A DNA stretch of 64,000 nucleotides from Anaeramoeba flamelloides (Eukaryota; Metamonada; Anaeramoebidae): positions 8,044,501-8,108,500 of the forward strand of contig JANTQA010000008.1 of the NCBI GenBank assembly GCA_027625915.1, in the 5' to 3' direction. Of this stretch, positions 46,601 to 59,182 are shown piece by piece. Under the pieces are notes generated by a model. The model made no database searches, was not told the DNA's origin, and saw nothing but the letters and a program-made list of their open reading frames with translations. How positions within the stretch are numbered: position 1 is the stretch's first letter; the number at the start of each line of letters is the position of its first letter. A program made the position numbers and the translations under genes.

Positions 46601-49600
46601 ACTAGAATCTGAATTTTGTGCTTTAATTTGAGATTTTTTTTGTGCCTTAAATTTCGTTCAAAGTTTGTGCCTTAAATTTGAAACTGGCTGTATTCTTCAT
46701 TCAAAAGATCTGTTTCATTAATAATCTTTTTTTTTGGTTAAATTTTAAAATAAAATTGTTGTTTTTTAATTTTGATTAAAACAGAAATTTTTAAACAAGT
46801 TTAAAAACAATGATGAATATTTTTCCAAAAATGTACTGTGAGAAATGCTTTTTTGAGTTAAATTGAACTTTCTTTTAAATTGGTCTTTTCTTTTGCTGTT
46901 TTACTGCTTCTGATGAATTTAACTTGGAGAGGAAGAAAATATTAAATTTACTTTGATCACAACTTCATTAGCTTATACCCTAGTTAAAAAATGCCCATGG
47001 CAGAGTATAGCACTTTTGTACATACACTTAAACTCTACTAAAATTGATTATTTGATACATCCAACATCATGTTAAAGTGTCGAAATGAGACGAATAATCA
47101 ATTTAATTTCCCGAATCTCAAGAAAATTAGTTATTCCTGATAAATTTCCTTATTATTTGACAATTTTAATCAGCTTGAAGTTAACGGCTACTTTTGCAAT
47201 TCAAATTTAATATATCAAGCATTTTAAATCAAGGTTTTGAGGGTGGTAAATCTCACAAATTTTTATTCAGCAAGATCTCAGAAGGAAAAAATGAAATATT
47301 TTTACTTAATTTATCTATCTTTTTTAGACTCGTTTCTGTGATTTGTGTTATTTCTGTGATTTCTATGATTTATTTCTCGTTTCTGTGATATCAAAAAAAA
47401 AAAAAAAAAGGATCGGAAAAAAACAACTTTTTGAAAAAATAACGATTCCAAACAATTTTAGAACCCTTACACATCGTTAATAATTATAAAAGGTTTTTTT
47501 TTGGTTTGTGGGCTAAGTTGATAGGGTTCTGAAATTTTGTTTAATAAGTCAAAATGGAGTAAAATGTAAAAATTTTGGAGTTATTTTTTTATTATTTTCT
47601 GGTTTGGTTAAAATTTGATGAAAGTGTAACAAATTATTTGGTATTCTATGGAATTCACCAAAATCACCAATTTTTCATATTTATCTCATTTTTTATCTCT
47701 GTACAATATTTTTTTTTTCATCGAAAATAAACTAAATCGACTAATTTTCACAAGTTTTATTGCCATTTAGATCATTAAATTCAAAATTCCTCAAAACCTT
47801 TCATCACAACACCCTCAATCCCAATTTGTCTTTGAAACTAACAATTAGGTTTTCATACAAACAATACAAATAATAATAAAAATGCCAAACGAAAATAAAC
47901 CAAATGTTTTAAGTATTCGATAATCGATTTTCTGTTCAGAAATCAAATAGAGTAGAGAGAATACTCTCCTCAGAAGAGTTCTTGGGAACTTCAATCCTAG
48001 AAAAAAAACAAAAAGAGTCAAGACCAAAAAAATAAGAAGAAAACAAAATTATTTCCTTGTAAAAAATTGTTTTGATTTCTGAAGAGATTGGAACATTCAA
48101 AGTAACCCAATGGCTATCATCATATACAAACGATCTTTCAAAGTTAGAGTTGTTTATTGGGTGTGTCTGTCAATTATCGTCAATTTTTAGACCAAGAAAA
48201 TCGTGATCATTTTTATTTTTCATTTTCACGTTTCTTAATAAGGGTGTTTGAGTTTACTCATCTAAAAATTTCTTCTGAATTTTTAATTAAAAATACATAT
48301 AAAATCTATTTTCGATCCTAATTGGAGAATATTTCGATGAAAATTCCCCAAGAATTTTAAATGGGATTAGGGCAAATTTTTTTAAGACAATTTGGTTAAT
48401 TGTAAACGTAGTTGTTAATTGCATAAACCTCAACCAAAAAAATATCTTAAATTGTCTTTATTGGATCATTTTTTGATTAATAAACTTATAAATTCGTAAT
48501 AACTTGAAATTTTTTTTCCAACTCTCGCTTATAAAACGCCATTGAAGAATTTTAAAAGTAACTTAATTGAAAGTTTTTCATAGAGTTTTTATTATTATTA
48601 TTATTGAAGAAGTGTAAATTACACTCTGGTTGCCCTTAGACTTAAATTTCCTCTCATAAATTTAAGCGTAAAATAATAGATTCCACGATTATTAATTAAT
48701 GAAAATAATTTCAAATTATCTTGGTTTAAAATTGATTAATTAAGATTTATTTCTTTTAATTCATTTAGAAATATTTATCTATTATTTTGAAATAAGAAGC
48801 GCATACCCATAAAAAATGATCAATATTTTCTATCATTTCCTTCTGTTCGTATTTTAAACATAAAGGACAAAATTTACTTGAATTTTCTTTTGATTATATA
48901 GTAATATATATTTAAAGCAATTAATAAATGTCTGAATTTTAGAATTGTTTTTATTGTTAAGGGTTCGATGAAAATCATCTAAACTGTTAAAGAGGGAATT
49001 TTGAAGTGAATTAAATTCGAGTCTTTCAATTCAAATGCGTATAAGATTGAGATAACCCTCAAAGTAATTGAAACTTAATTAAATTTTCTGAGAATTTTAG
49101 AATTGTTGAACTTGACGGATAACCTACACATTTTTACATTTTAAATAAATAATTTTGATTTTTAATTATTGTTACATATTTTTTGGGAGTGTAGTCAAGT
49201 GCCGCAGGGCGTCTAGGTTTTTTTTTGCTTTTTGAAATGAAAAGAAAATTTAATAAATTTTCTTTTTATTTCAAAGAGTAAAAAAAACCTAACGGCACTT
49301 TTGTTGAGGCTTTCTGTTTATTCCAAAAATCTATTGATTGTCTAAATAAACAGAAAACTCAAGAAAATCTAACGACGCTTCTAACTTGTAGTATTCAGCA
49401 ACTCATTATATGTGTATTTATATAAACTCAATTCCAAAAATTGGTGCACACCTTCAAAATCAATTTAATTCCAAGAAAAGTGATATTTGACTCTTAAATA
49501 GAAACATTAGATATTAACAATCAATGTAAATAATTTAAAGTTAATTATTTATCATTTTTTTTCATTATTTTTTGATTTTTGATTTTCAATAATTTTTTTG

Positions 49601-51914
49601 ATTTTTTTTGTATTCTTTTTTTTCAAATAAAAAAAAAATATTCTTTTTTTTCAAAACTTTTCGAAAATCTCAAAATCACTTTAAAATGAAATTTAAAAGT
49701 TTTGATTCTGATCACAAGAAAAAATTTTTTTTCTCTCAAAAAGAAAAAAGATTCTTTTTTTATCAAGAAAAAAATTTTTTGAAAAAAAAATCATGATATG
49801 GGGTGCTATAGCACATGGCCTACAAACAGACCTTATTATCATTAATGGAAGTGTGGATACTGAATGTATTATTAATGATATTATCAAAAAATCAAATGTA
49901 ATTCAACTTGCCAATTCAGAATATGGTGGGTTGAAATGGATTTTCCAAAAGGATGGAGCTTGTCCACATACTTCAAAAAAAAACTCAAACTTACTTAAAT
50001 CGTGGATGTAATGTTCTGGACCTTTGACCCCCAATTCCCCAGATTTAAATCCAATTGAGAATTAATGGTCAATTATGGATACTAAACTGGAAAATTGTAA
50101 TCCAAAAAACGAAGAAGAATTTATTAAAATTTTCACTAATGTATGGAATACTTTGAGTTGGGAAACCTTAGAAATTAGTAAACTCTATATATATATAAGG
50201 ATAGATTTAGTTATCAAAAGACAAGCTGAATCTATTAATAGTTTTTATTAATTTTTCTTTTAATAAAAATGGATTTTTTGGTAACCGTATTTCAAAAATA
50301 GGTGCACACTTTTTTTTATTTTTTCTTTTTTATTTTTTGAATTGAATTTTAAATTTACTATAAAATATATAAATAGTATTAATTAAATATTTTCGGAAAA
50401 TTTATTATTTTAATGTTTAAGTATCATGTATTTTGGAGTATATTTTTATTAATGTAATTTTTTTTTGTGTCCCATTTTTTGGAATTGGGTTTATATATAT
50501 AGTTCAATTGAATCATTCAATTATTTTTTTGGCTTCCAATTGCTTTTATTATTTATTAGTCGGTTAAATTGTATTAATTTTTCTAAATAAGGAAGAGAGA
50601 AAATTTTTTAATTTTTTTTTTTATTAAATTTCTTTTTATTAACCGAAATTATCAAATTTTCGGGTTTGGATTCTGTTTTCTAAATAAGAATCGGTGTTTT
50701 TCTATGTGTTTTGCATATTCCATTAATACATGAATTAATTCATGAAAATAAATAATTTATTTTTTTATTTCATAATTAAAAATTTTCGAAACCATATATC
50801 AATTGGCTCAATATAAAAAATTAAAATAATGTAATTTTTAAACTATTATTCGGAGAATTGTTATTGAATAATTGTTTGCCATTATTATGTGTTTCTTTAG
50901 ATTTTTACAAATTATGATTTATATGTGAAATTTTATCTATATAAATACCCAAATAATTAATCTTTTTTAAATCTTTCAATATAATCGTTTTATCTTTATT
51001 AGATTAAAATTTTCATATGTTGTTAGATGGTGATTATAATTTTATCTAGATAAAGTTTAAAAAGTTCTAATTTAATTAACAAAACTAAAAAAATCAAAAA
51101 TATTGATAATTTTTTTAGTTGATTTTTCAGATTTCATTTATCTTCAGTTTATTTTTTGTTATTAGTTACAAGTTTAGTAAACTTAAATTTGTATTCATTT
51201 CCCAAATCCATTTTTTCTTTGGAGGGTATATTTTTGATAATACTATTTAAAAAGTGATAAAAATTAATTTAATTTTGAATATAATTCACATTTTTGAATT
51301 TGCTTTATATATATATATACCTTTTTTTTAATATATTAAATAGAAAATTTTACAGAAAAGCAATTTGAAATTATCGACAAAGAAGCAGAATTTTTATATG
51401 GAATTATCCATGCAAGATTTATTGTAACACAGCGTGGATTAGAAGCAATGAGGGAAAAATATCTCAATAAGGAGTTTGGTGTATGTCCAAGGACTTTTTG
51501 TAATTCGTTTCCTGTTTTACCTATTGGAATTTCTGATACACACTCGCAAGTAAACATTAATTAATCCTTTTTTTTTTTCTTTTATTTTTGTTTTTTTGAC
51601 GTTTATTATTAATAATTATTTATTTTTATAATTCTCTCTTTTAACAAAAGTCAACAATAAAAATTTTTTGTCCCCAATGTAAAAAAGTTTATTTCCCACC
51701 TCGTGGCTATTATGATATTGATTCTGCATTTTTTGGATCAACTTTTCCTAATCTTTTCATCAATACTTTCCCAGAATTGATCAAAATTATTCAAAAAAAG
51801 GATTACAAACCTAAAATATTTGGCTTTGATATACATCCCTCGTTCAATTGGTATTATAAAATAAAGACAAAACAGCTTGAAAAAAATGAAAAGACTGTAA
51901 ACGAAAATAAATAA
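43654..51914 (+). CDS. CSNK2B: Casein kinase 2 regulatory (beta) subunit
   Basis: The CK2 beta dimer docks catalytic alpha subunits and selects substrates. Exons are 43654-44059, 51344-51549 and 51651-51914 (876 nt, 291 residues; human is 215). Phases 1 and 0 match at the joins. A Ser-rich N-terminal extension of about 80 residues (GSSYSSYSSRSSFSSSSG) precedes the conserved domain, which starts near residue 81 with YSQYFCSLKGNEFFCHID. Exon 2 gives EAEFLYGIIHARFIVTQRGL and GVCPRTFC, then LPIGISD. Exon 3 gives the second zinc-ribbon pair in IFCPQC, then FFGSTFPNLF and IFGFDIHP. Zinc cysteines are at 183, 188, 211 and 214. The C-terminal tail is Lys/Glu-rich. The open frame continues upstream of this ATG to about 43465 without another ATG, so an extra 5' exon is possible. 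Intron 1 is 7284 nt. Confidence 0.92.
45126..45332 (-). pseudogene. Unexplained antisense coding-like block in the CK2-beta intron
   Basis: About 68 codons without ATG, ending at TAA. It contains LIRKTPRRKVYSKFKDRRT, RFVNFGSFWSFSKLVALRGA and EWSKFLNKQVEWVLERKN. Three Trp and a balanced composition make chance origin less likely than for other frames here. It could be an orphan exon or a fragment of a transposon protein. A tiny plus-strand frame starting MSLIESDWKNSVEEGG lies just before it, at 45002-45091. I recognise neither. Confidence 0.35.
45681..45925. mobile_element. Family D palindromic MITE flanked by TTAA
   Basis: 245 bp. After TTAA the left end reads AGCGCTAGTCCCAGTATAAA. The right end, in complement, reads GCGCTAATCCCAGTCTAAAA, and both continue AGCAAAAAATG. 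TTAA at both outer edges suggests a piggyBac-type target site. No coding. Only one copy was found in the window. Confidence 0.8.
46491..46692. mobile_element. Family B palindromic MITE, copy B4
   Basis: 202 bp. TACAGTCAGTTTCAAATTTA at left pairs with TAAATTTGAAACTGGCTGTA at right; both arms carry the same ACTTTT to AAATTT change relative to the other copies. The halves are almost exact complements. It lies in the CK2-beta intron. Confidence 0.92.
49196..49385. repeat. Family H hairpin repeat, copy H2
   Basis: Starts CAAGTGCCGCAGGGCGTCTA. The palindrome then has GGTTTTTTTTTGCTTTTTG paired with CAAAGAGTAAAAAAAACC around AAAATTTAATAAATTTT, the same design as the H1 hairpin at 25015-25090. CGGCACTT follows. 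It directly adjoins the mariner-like element. Confidence 0.7.
49420..50498 (+). mobile_element. Tc1/mariner-like DNA transposon, decayed
   Basis: About 1.08 kb. The left terminus is TATAAACTCAATTCCAAAAA, followed by TTGGTGCACAC. The right terminus, in complement, is TATAAACCCAATTCCAAAAA, followed by ATGGGACAC. TA flanks fit the family target site. The plus-strand frame from about 49793 gives MIWGAIAHGLQTDLIIING, then FQKDGACPHTS and, after one stop, PNSPDLNPIEN. From the Asp of KDG to the Glu of NPIEN there are 34 codons, as in the DD34E catalytic core. Frames end near 50250. The N-terminal DNA-binding half is replaced by AT-rich low-complexity sequence. Stops interrupt the frame, so the copy cannot encode an active enzyme. 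Confidence 0.88.
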
Positions 51915-53401
51915 TTTTCAATAGATTTTATGATAAATTAAGAATAAATATTAATAAACTAATTTGAATTTTATTTATTTATTATTATTATTTTTTTTTT
52001 TTTTTTGATTATTTCATTATTTTATCATTGAAACAAATTTTCAAAAATTAAACAATAATACTAACTAGATTTTATTTTAATTATATTTTGTTTTCTTTTT
52101 TTTTCATTTGTTAAAGGTGATTTTTTTATAATTCTAAGAATTAAATATTTTTAAAGAAGAATAAAATACATTTGAGATTTTTTTGTTTCATTTTTTTTTT
52201 TTGTTTTGTTGTTTAAAGTTTTTTTTAAGTAGTCCCAAATTATCATTCGAAATTTTTTTGTCATAGTTAAAAAAAATAAAAGAAAAGAATAAGAACTATT
52301 TTTTTAAAAAGGTAATTATTGATAAAACAAATTGAGTTCTTTATAGAGTCAAGTTGGATGAACAGAAGTGAAAGAGAAAATATTCACATGTTTTAAATTA
52401 TTTTTTCGTTTTTCCAAATGAGAATAAATATTATTTTTGAGAAAATAATTAAATCCAAAATTAATCAAAAAATTCTCATCCATTAAAGATATTTTTTTTG
52501 TAAAAAATTTTTAAAAATCACTTTTATTTGACAAAATTGTAAAATTTTAAAAAAAAAAGAATTAAAAGTTTTAACATTGAAAAAACCTGTCTATTTTCAA
52601 TTTAAAACATGTTTCAAGATAAGGATTCCTTATTTAGTTATTGGTCAAAAAAAAAAAAATTAATAGAAACTAGCCCCTTAATATTAATTAAAGGAGATAT
52701 TTTCAAGTACTTTTTTATGATAAGAATATCTTTGCAAAGTTGAAATTTGGATTCAAATCAATTTTTCATTTCAGTATAGAACGAAAATTGAAAAAAACAA
52801 ATTAATTTGACAAATTTATCATTATAAAAAGTTATTCATCATAAATTAATAGTTATCAAATGTGTTGATATTTTTTTTCGTTGTGATTTATTAAAATTTT
52901 ACAAATCTTTACTTTTTAAAAATGATTGAAATGCTATCTCGTAAAAAAAAAAAAAAAAACAAAGTAGAATTACATTAAATGGTGATAGTATTTTTTATTA
53001 TTGTAATTGAAGATAAAAATAAATCAGTAAATAAATAAATGTTTTTTAAAAAAAAAATAAATAGATCAAAATTGATATTTAAATATTATTAATCATTAAA
53101 AACCAATTCAATTTTAATTTTAGTTGAACCAAAATTGTAAATAAATATTAAAACTAAGGTAATATGAATTTATAAAATAAATTTTTGGTAAAATTAAAAG
53201 ATATTTTTTTGTTTTTATAATCATAGTGATTGTTAAAAAATGACAATTTTTTTTAAAAATTTGAAATAATAAATTGAAAATGTAAATTAAAAAATAATAT
53301 TTGTTAAATGGTTTGAAAAAAAAACTCTGTTGTTTTGTTTTTTTTTTTTTTTAAATATATATTAATATTCTTTGGAATTATAATTAAATATTTTTGTATG
53401 T
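51915..53401. other. Convergent intergenic region between CK2-beta and the ELL-like gene
   Basis: About 1.5 kb holding both 3' ends. Dominated by T and A runs; no repeat family is recognised. Confidence 0.5.
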
Positions 53402-55747
53402 TTAAAACATAAAAATTTTTAAAGATTTCTGGATTTCATTTTTTAGCGTTTTTAATTCGTTTTCTAATTTTAAAAACTGTTTTTTTTTTTCTGCTATTAA
53501 ATCTTTTTTTTCATTATATATTTTGTTTATTTGTTTAAATAAATTATTTCTTTGCTCATCCTTTTGTTGTTGTAAAGTTTGAGATAAAAGATCAAAATCT
53601 CTTTTATTTTTAGCTAATTCTTGATATATTCTTTCATAATGACGATACTTTCTATAATAAACTTCAATTGTTGATCTAGTGTTTAAATATGGATGGTTGT
53701 ATTTATTATTATTATTGTGATTATGATTTTGATTATTATTATTATGATTATTATGATTATTATTAGTATTAAAATTATTATTATTATTATCATCATTATT
53801 AGTATTCGTAGTTGTTCGTGTTTGGTTTTTATTTTGATTTTTATTATTATTTCCAGGAATAGGATTTTTAAAAATTCCCATTTTTGTTTTTGAATGAACT
53901 TGATTTGGTTGTATTGTTTTATTTGGTTTTGGTTGTTGATTTTTTTGAATATTATTATTTATTTTTTCTTTATGGTTATTATTGGTTTTATTTTCATCAT
54001 ATGAAGAAATTTGAATAGTAATTGGGCTTTTTTTCTTTTCTGGTTCTATTTCATCGTTGTTTGATGGAGAACCAAAATCAAAATCATAGGTAATTGTTTT
54101 TGGTTTTGTTTTTTCTTTTGAATCGATTTTTAATTTATTAGATGATAAATTATCATTTAATTTGTTTTGAGAATTGGTTGTAGTATTTGGTTGTTTATTT
54201 TTCCTCATGTGCCTAGAATATGTTGTTTTCGATAATGCATTTGGATTTCTTCTTGGTCGCTTTAGGACGAGTTGCTTGGGTTGATTTTTTTTAGTTCTTC
54301 TTTGGTTAATTTTTAAGGTTAGTTTCCCTTTTTTTTCTTTACCTGAATTTTTTCTTGAGTTTGATCCAAGCCAGTTATTCCCAGGGCTAAGTTTTCTTCT
54401 TGGGCTGATCATTCCTCTACCTGGACTTAATCTCCTATTTGGGCTGAACATCGGTCTTCTTGGGCTTAATTTGAGATCTGTATTCAAATCCATTGTTGGT
54501 GACAATGTCTCCCTTGCATGCAAAGGATTAAACTTTTCTGTGTTTGGGTTTAATGTGTTTTGTGATTTATTATTTAACCTTCTTTTTTTGATTCGAAATT
54601 TTAAACCCCCTAATTTCTTTTTAGACTTAAGTTTGGTATTAACTTCGGTAATTGGTTTGAATTTTAAATTTGGTTTTAAATTCCTTCCTTTTAGAGATTA
54701 GTCATTTGGTAAAAAATAAAAAGAAAATAAAAAAAAGTTTTGGTTTTTTTATTAATTTTCAAAGATTTTTATGTTTTTTGTTGGTTTGTGGAGAATTATT
54801 TTATCTTTTTACAATTCTTCGATTGTTTTAAACAATACAAATCTAAAACCAAATGTAAAATATTATCCAAATTATTTCAAAAGTAACATCTCGTTTTGCA
54901 TTTCAAAAATTCAAATATTTTGTTAAACTCTCAAATTCAATCATTAGTCATCACACCGTTTGAATTTACTGAAAAGCAATTTAAATGGATGTTGTGAAAA
55001 AAAAAGTTAAAGTTCACAGGACAATTTAGTCTTCAAAAAGAAAAAAATAAAAAAAAAAAAAAAAAACAGAAAAGATTCTGAATATTTTTTAAAGGATTTT
55101 CAGAACACCAAACAAAGCTACAAAAAAAGGTAGTGGTAACTTAATTTTTTAAAAACTTTTTTTTTTTTACTTTTGAAGAATGAAAAAGGAGAATTATTTG
55201 AGGATCTTTTTAATTTTGAAGAAAAGCAAAACAACCAAAAAAATTGAGGAAATTATTTTGGAAATGAAAGAAATTGATCTTTGACTGAAAAAGGATTCCT
55301 GAAAATTTTAAAAATTGAATCTAAAGAATTTAATGGTAACAAAAAACAATAAAAAAAAAATAAAAAAACAAAAAGTTTTTTACTTAAGGTTTTTGGTTCT
55401 GGTTCTTCTCTTTTTCTATCATTCTTGATTAATTTCGATTGTCGTGAAGTCCACAAGTCGTCATACTCCTCTGTTTGTTTTCGAAAGAGAGTACGTTGTT
55501 TATCGTTTAGCATTGATCGAACAGAATATTTTTTTTCTACCTTTCCCAAAAAATTCAATTCATTATTTTTAATAACATAGGACTCTCCGTTTTTAATTGA
55601 GTTTTCGTTTAATTGGTAGTCTTGCTGGTTTACAGTCAAATAATTTTGATCGTTTCCTAAAAAGATTGAAATTAATGGGTTCCCATCAGAAAGATCTTTT
55701 ATAATATCACTATTTAGCCGAATACAAAATATTTTTTTTTTATTCAT
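53402..55747 (-). CDS. ELL: ELL-like RNA polymerase II elongation factor
   Basis: ELL proteins suppress polymerase II pausing and, in animals, join the super elongation complex. Exon 1 is 55747-55384 and exon 2 is 54687-53402 (phase 1, intron 696 nt, acceptor CTAAAAG), giving 549 residues. The N-terminal part (MNKKKIFCIRLNSDIIKDL, NFLGKVEKKYSVR, RKQTEEYDDLW) resembles the start of the ELL domain. It has the family's order of a beta-rich module, an L-G-V/I-K-V step and then a basic helix. Residues about 183-225 hold six Ser-Pro motifs in SPRR/SPGR/SPNR contexts. A long Asn/Lys/Thr-rich linker follows. Residues 455-549 (YLNTRSTIEVYYRKYRHYER onward) resemble the C-terminal occludin/ELL homology domain: Tyr-rich start, long coiled helices, ending LENELKTLKNEI. 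Matching domains at both ends support the call, but similarity is weak. Confidence 0.6.
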
Positions 55748-57106
55748 TCCAAACCAAATAAAAAATGAAAACAAGTAATTTAAGATAATAAAAAATGATT
55801 TTGTAATTTGAGGTGGTCTCTCTTTTTGAAAAAGTTTGGAATAGAATTAATAATTAATGGGTGTTTAGAGTTAAGGTTTGTCAAGAAGATTGTCTAAATC
55901 AAAAATTAAAGCAATATAATATTCAATAAATTAATAACAAAGTTAATGAATTTCTTAAAATTGAATGTTTTTTTTTCATTGAAATTTCAAAAAAAAACAA
56001 ACTAATAATTAATACAAGTCTCAAAAGGAATAATCTTTTCAATAGTTATTTTTGAAGATATTATTGTAATTTCCTTTCTTGATATTTTGTTTTTACCTTT
56101 CAGTATAAAAGTAAAATACAAAAAATGTTTACAATGTTTTTAATAATAAATCGTACTGAAAGGAAAAGTCAGATCAATTTATCAATGAAAAAAATAATTA
56201 ATTAAAACTAAAAAGGTTGATTAATCATAATAACAGTTTTATTATACGATTTTTTAGTAAGTGTCTTTTTTTTAACTCATTTATTATTTAATAATTAATG
56301 AAAATTTTAATTAAAGTATTTTTCATAAATTCTAACTCAATTTAAAATGTTTTGTTACTTTTTTTTTTTAAGGATATTGTCTAATATCTTATCAAAATCA
56401 ATTTTTATATTTTTTAGATTAGAACCATTTTTTCTAATTTAGTAGAATATGTATATTTTATTTTCTTCAATTAACTGATTATTAATTTTTTTTTCTTTTA
56501 CTTTTTTTTAAAAAAACTCAAATCGAAAAAATAAAAAATCTTTGAAAAATCAAGTAAGTTTTCTAAAATTGGTATTGTGTAATTGCTTTTTAAACTTTAA
56601 ATATTAAATTACCAAAAAAAATAACAAATTAACTCTTGAATGTTCGTTTTTATCGAATTGTGGTAAAATAATTTTGTAAGAATAATTAAAAAACAACTAT
56701 TATTCATTTTTTTTTTTTTAGTTTTTAGTTTTATTTTTTTAAAAATAATAAAATATAATATTTTTATATACTTGGAATATTTATAAATTGATTGTTTTTA
56801 ATATTTAATTATTAGTTTTTCTTACATAATTAAGAATATTTTTTTTATTTTTTTATTTTTGGGTGGGTTTGATTTTTGAAATAATGTTTATATTTGATCT
56901 AAAAAACAAATTAACAGGTTTTGATAATCAGTAAATAAATAAAAACAGATTTAAATTGATTATATTAATATAATTGAAAATAAGGTTATGAATTTATTTT
57001 TTGGTATATTTTTTCAATAATTAACTAATTTTATTTTAATTTTCGGTTGTATTTAAAATTAAAAATCTCATTTAACTTTTTCTCTAAATTAATTTTTATC
57101 AATGAT
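55748..57106. other. Region upstream of the ELL-like gene
   Basis: Extremely AT-rich and expected to contain the promoter near 55750-55850. Nothing else is recognised. Confidence 0.45.
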
Positions 57107-57306
57107 TACAGTCTGTTCCACTTTTAAGGCACAAACTTTGAAGGAAATTTAAGGCGCAAAAAATTATCAAATTAAGGTACATAATTTTGTCATTATTTTT
57201 TTTAGAATTACTTTTACTAGAATCTGAATTTGTTCCTTAATTTGAAATTTTTATTGTGCCTTAAATTTCCTTCAAAGTATGTACCTTAAAAGTGAAACTG
57301 ACTGTA
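57107..57306. mobile_element. Family B palindromic MITE, copy B5
   Basis: 200 bp. TACAGTCTGTTCCACTTTTA at left pairs with TAAAAGTGAAACTGACTGTA at right; the inner arms read GAAGGAAATTTAAGGCGC and its complement. Confidence 0.9.
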
Positions 57307-59182
57307 TGATATTTTTTGTGATTTTTTTCGAAATAAAATATCTTTAAAAAGTTGAGAACTTCATTTTTACTTAATTTTTGTTTCTAATTGTTTTTTTATC
57401 TTTTTTTTGTTGATTTTTTTTTAGAAAAAAGGGGATATATATTTATATTAAATCTTTTTATAAAATATTTTAATTTTTTTGATAAACATATAAAATAAAT
57501 AATTAAAGATTTCATTTCTAGGATTATTTTGATTATTGTATATAGTTTATAATGAGAAAAAAAATTAGAATGTTTTAATTATTTGTTTCAATCAATTATT
57601 ATTATTTTTTATTGTTCCATCAAATTTTTTTCAATTAATAATATTATTCATTGGCTAAAATTAATATTTACATTCATTCAAATTCCCAATTGATAACAAA
57701 AGTTTCTATGATTCCAAACCAAAATTATAATTTTAGAAAATTGCAGTGAATAAAAAATAGTTTGTTGGCTGATTATTCAATAAATAATAGAAAATTAATA
57801 AAATATTTTTATTAATTTAGTGGTTTTCTCAGGGAATAAGTATAGATTCCCAAAAATTCTCATTTTAAGCTTTTTTTGTTACAAAGGGGAAAAAAACTGT
57901 ATGTATTTTTTTTACTGTTCAGAGGTATATTCTTTAGAAGATCTTTTTTAGTTATTTTACTTTTAAAGTATAATATATTAATAATATCATAGTATTCATT
58001 ACTGTAATCCAAATTTTATTTTTAAAACGGTATTTATTTGTCGCATATGTTTCTTTGAAGAATTTCATTGAAAGGGGGGAATATTATAGCTTTTTTAATA
58101 TGAATAAGATGAATACAAGTAAATTTTTATTGGAGTTAATAAAAAGTCTGTTAAAGAACATTTTTAATTTTGAATATATGTGACTTGAAATTAAAAATAA
58201 AGGTATATTAATTTAAAAAAATGAAGATTTATTTTCCTCCGGTGCTACTGTGTTATTTTCTCAGCAAAAAATGAAATTTTGGTTTTATATTTTAAATCTA
58301 ATAAAGTTTTTAAAGTTTGAGTATGAAAACTTTACAAAAAGTAAACTGGTTCTATAAAGTGGTCGGTGTTACTTATATGAGTTTTATATTGTCTTGTTTG
58401 TTTTGAAAATGAAAAAAGAATTTGTTTTAAAAAAATACTTTTAAGAATAAAAAACTATATTGATATTAATGTTAGGAATAAATATTAATAAAATCTCAAT
58501 ATTTTTATTTTTTTTTATTAAACTGTATTCATATTTATTTAATTTCTTTTGGTTTGAATTGAAAGGATTATACTTCAAAATAATAATAAATTTTCAATTT
58601 TACTTTATAATTTAATAATTTCCAACATTTTGTTCCAGAGAATGCTATAAAATCCTTTCAATGTTTAACTTTTATTATATAAAAATAATAAGTTACTTTT
58701 TTTAAGTTTTTATTTGAAATAGGATGAATTCTGATTTAAAAAGATAGAATCAAATTAATAATTTTTTCAATAAAGTTTACAAATCCATTCAAAGTTACTA
58801 AAATACAAATATCAAGAAAAATAATAATAATAAGTCTCTATAATAGATTTTATTTTTTTTTTCAATATAAAAATAAAATTACCTTAAAACATATTTTTTA
58901 TACTTGTTGGTAAATTATATTAATTAAAAATATTTATGAACAAATTACCAAAATAAAATTAAAATTAAAATTCTTTGAACTGTGGATCAATTATTTTATA
59001 TTAATTGAATTGATGGTTTTGAAAATTATTCCTATTAACCTATTATACATTACCTGAAGAAATGAATTTAATTTTTCTCTTCAATCAATATTTATTAAAA
59101 TTTTCTCTGAAATAAATTAATTTTAATTTTCTTAGTGTTGTCTTTTTTAAAATATTTTATTTACCAAATTTTTTGTAATTTT
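57307..59182. other. AT-rich intergenic sequence
   Basis: About 1.9 kb with no recognisable gene, RNA or recurring element. Confidence 0.5.

Larger units (their letters stand above)
48590..51090 (-). mobile_element. LINE retrotransposon relic, split by a mariner-like element
   Basis: Read on the minus strand, fragments match the LINE at the right end of the window. Near 50980 the frame DKTIILKDLKKINYLGIYID corresponds to KELKDIFYLGIWLEKK there. Near 50820, ILSQLIYG matches ILSQLYYG. Near 48950, KTILKFR matches exactly, and near 48830 a CPLC...IDHFLWVC block matches the C-terminal zinc-knuckle-like CDLC...FDHFLWDC. The 3' end at 48605-48660 aligns with the 3' end of the other copy, and an ATT-rich tail follows. 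Frames are repeatedly broken. Removing the element at 49420-50498 brings the parts back to roughly the spacing of the other copy. Confidence 0.75.
44060..51343 (+). other. Giant intron 1 of the CK2-beta gene
   Basis: Donor GTAAGG at 44060 and acceptor TTAAATAG ending 51343; the alternative acceptor 12 bases on is also in frame. It contains an unexplained antisense frame (45126-45332), a TTAA-flanked palindrome (45681-45925), MITE B4 (46491-46692), an H-type hairpin (49196-49385), and a LINE relic interrupted by a mariner-like element (48590-51090). The 44060-45000 and 46700-48590 parts show no recognisable feature. Confidence 0.85.
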
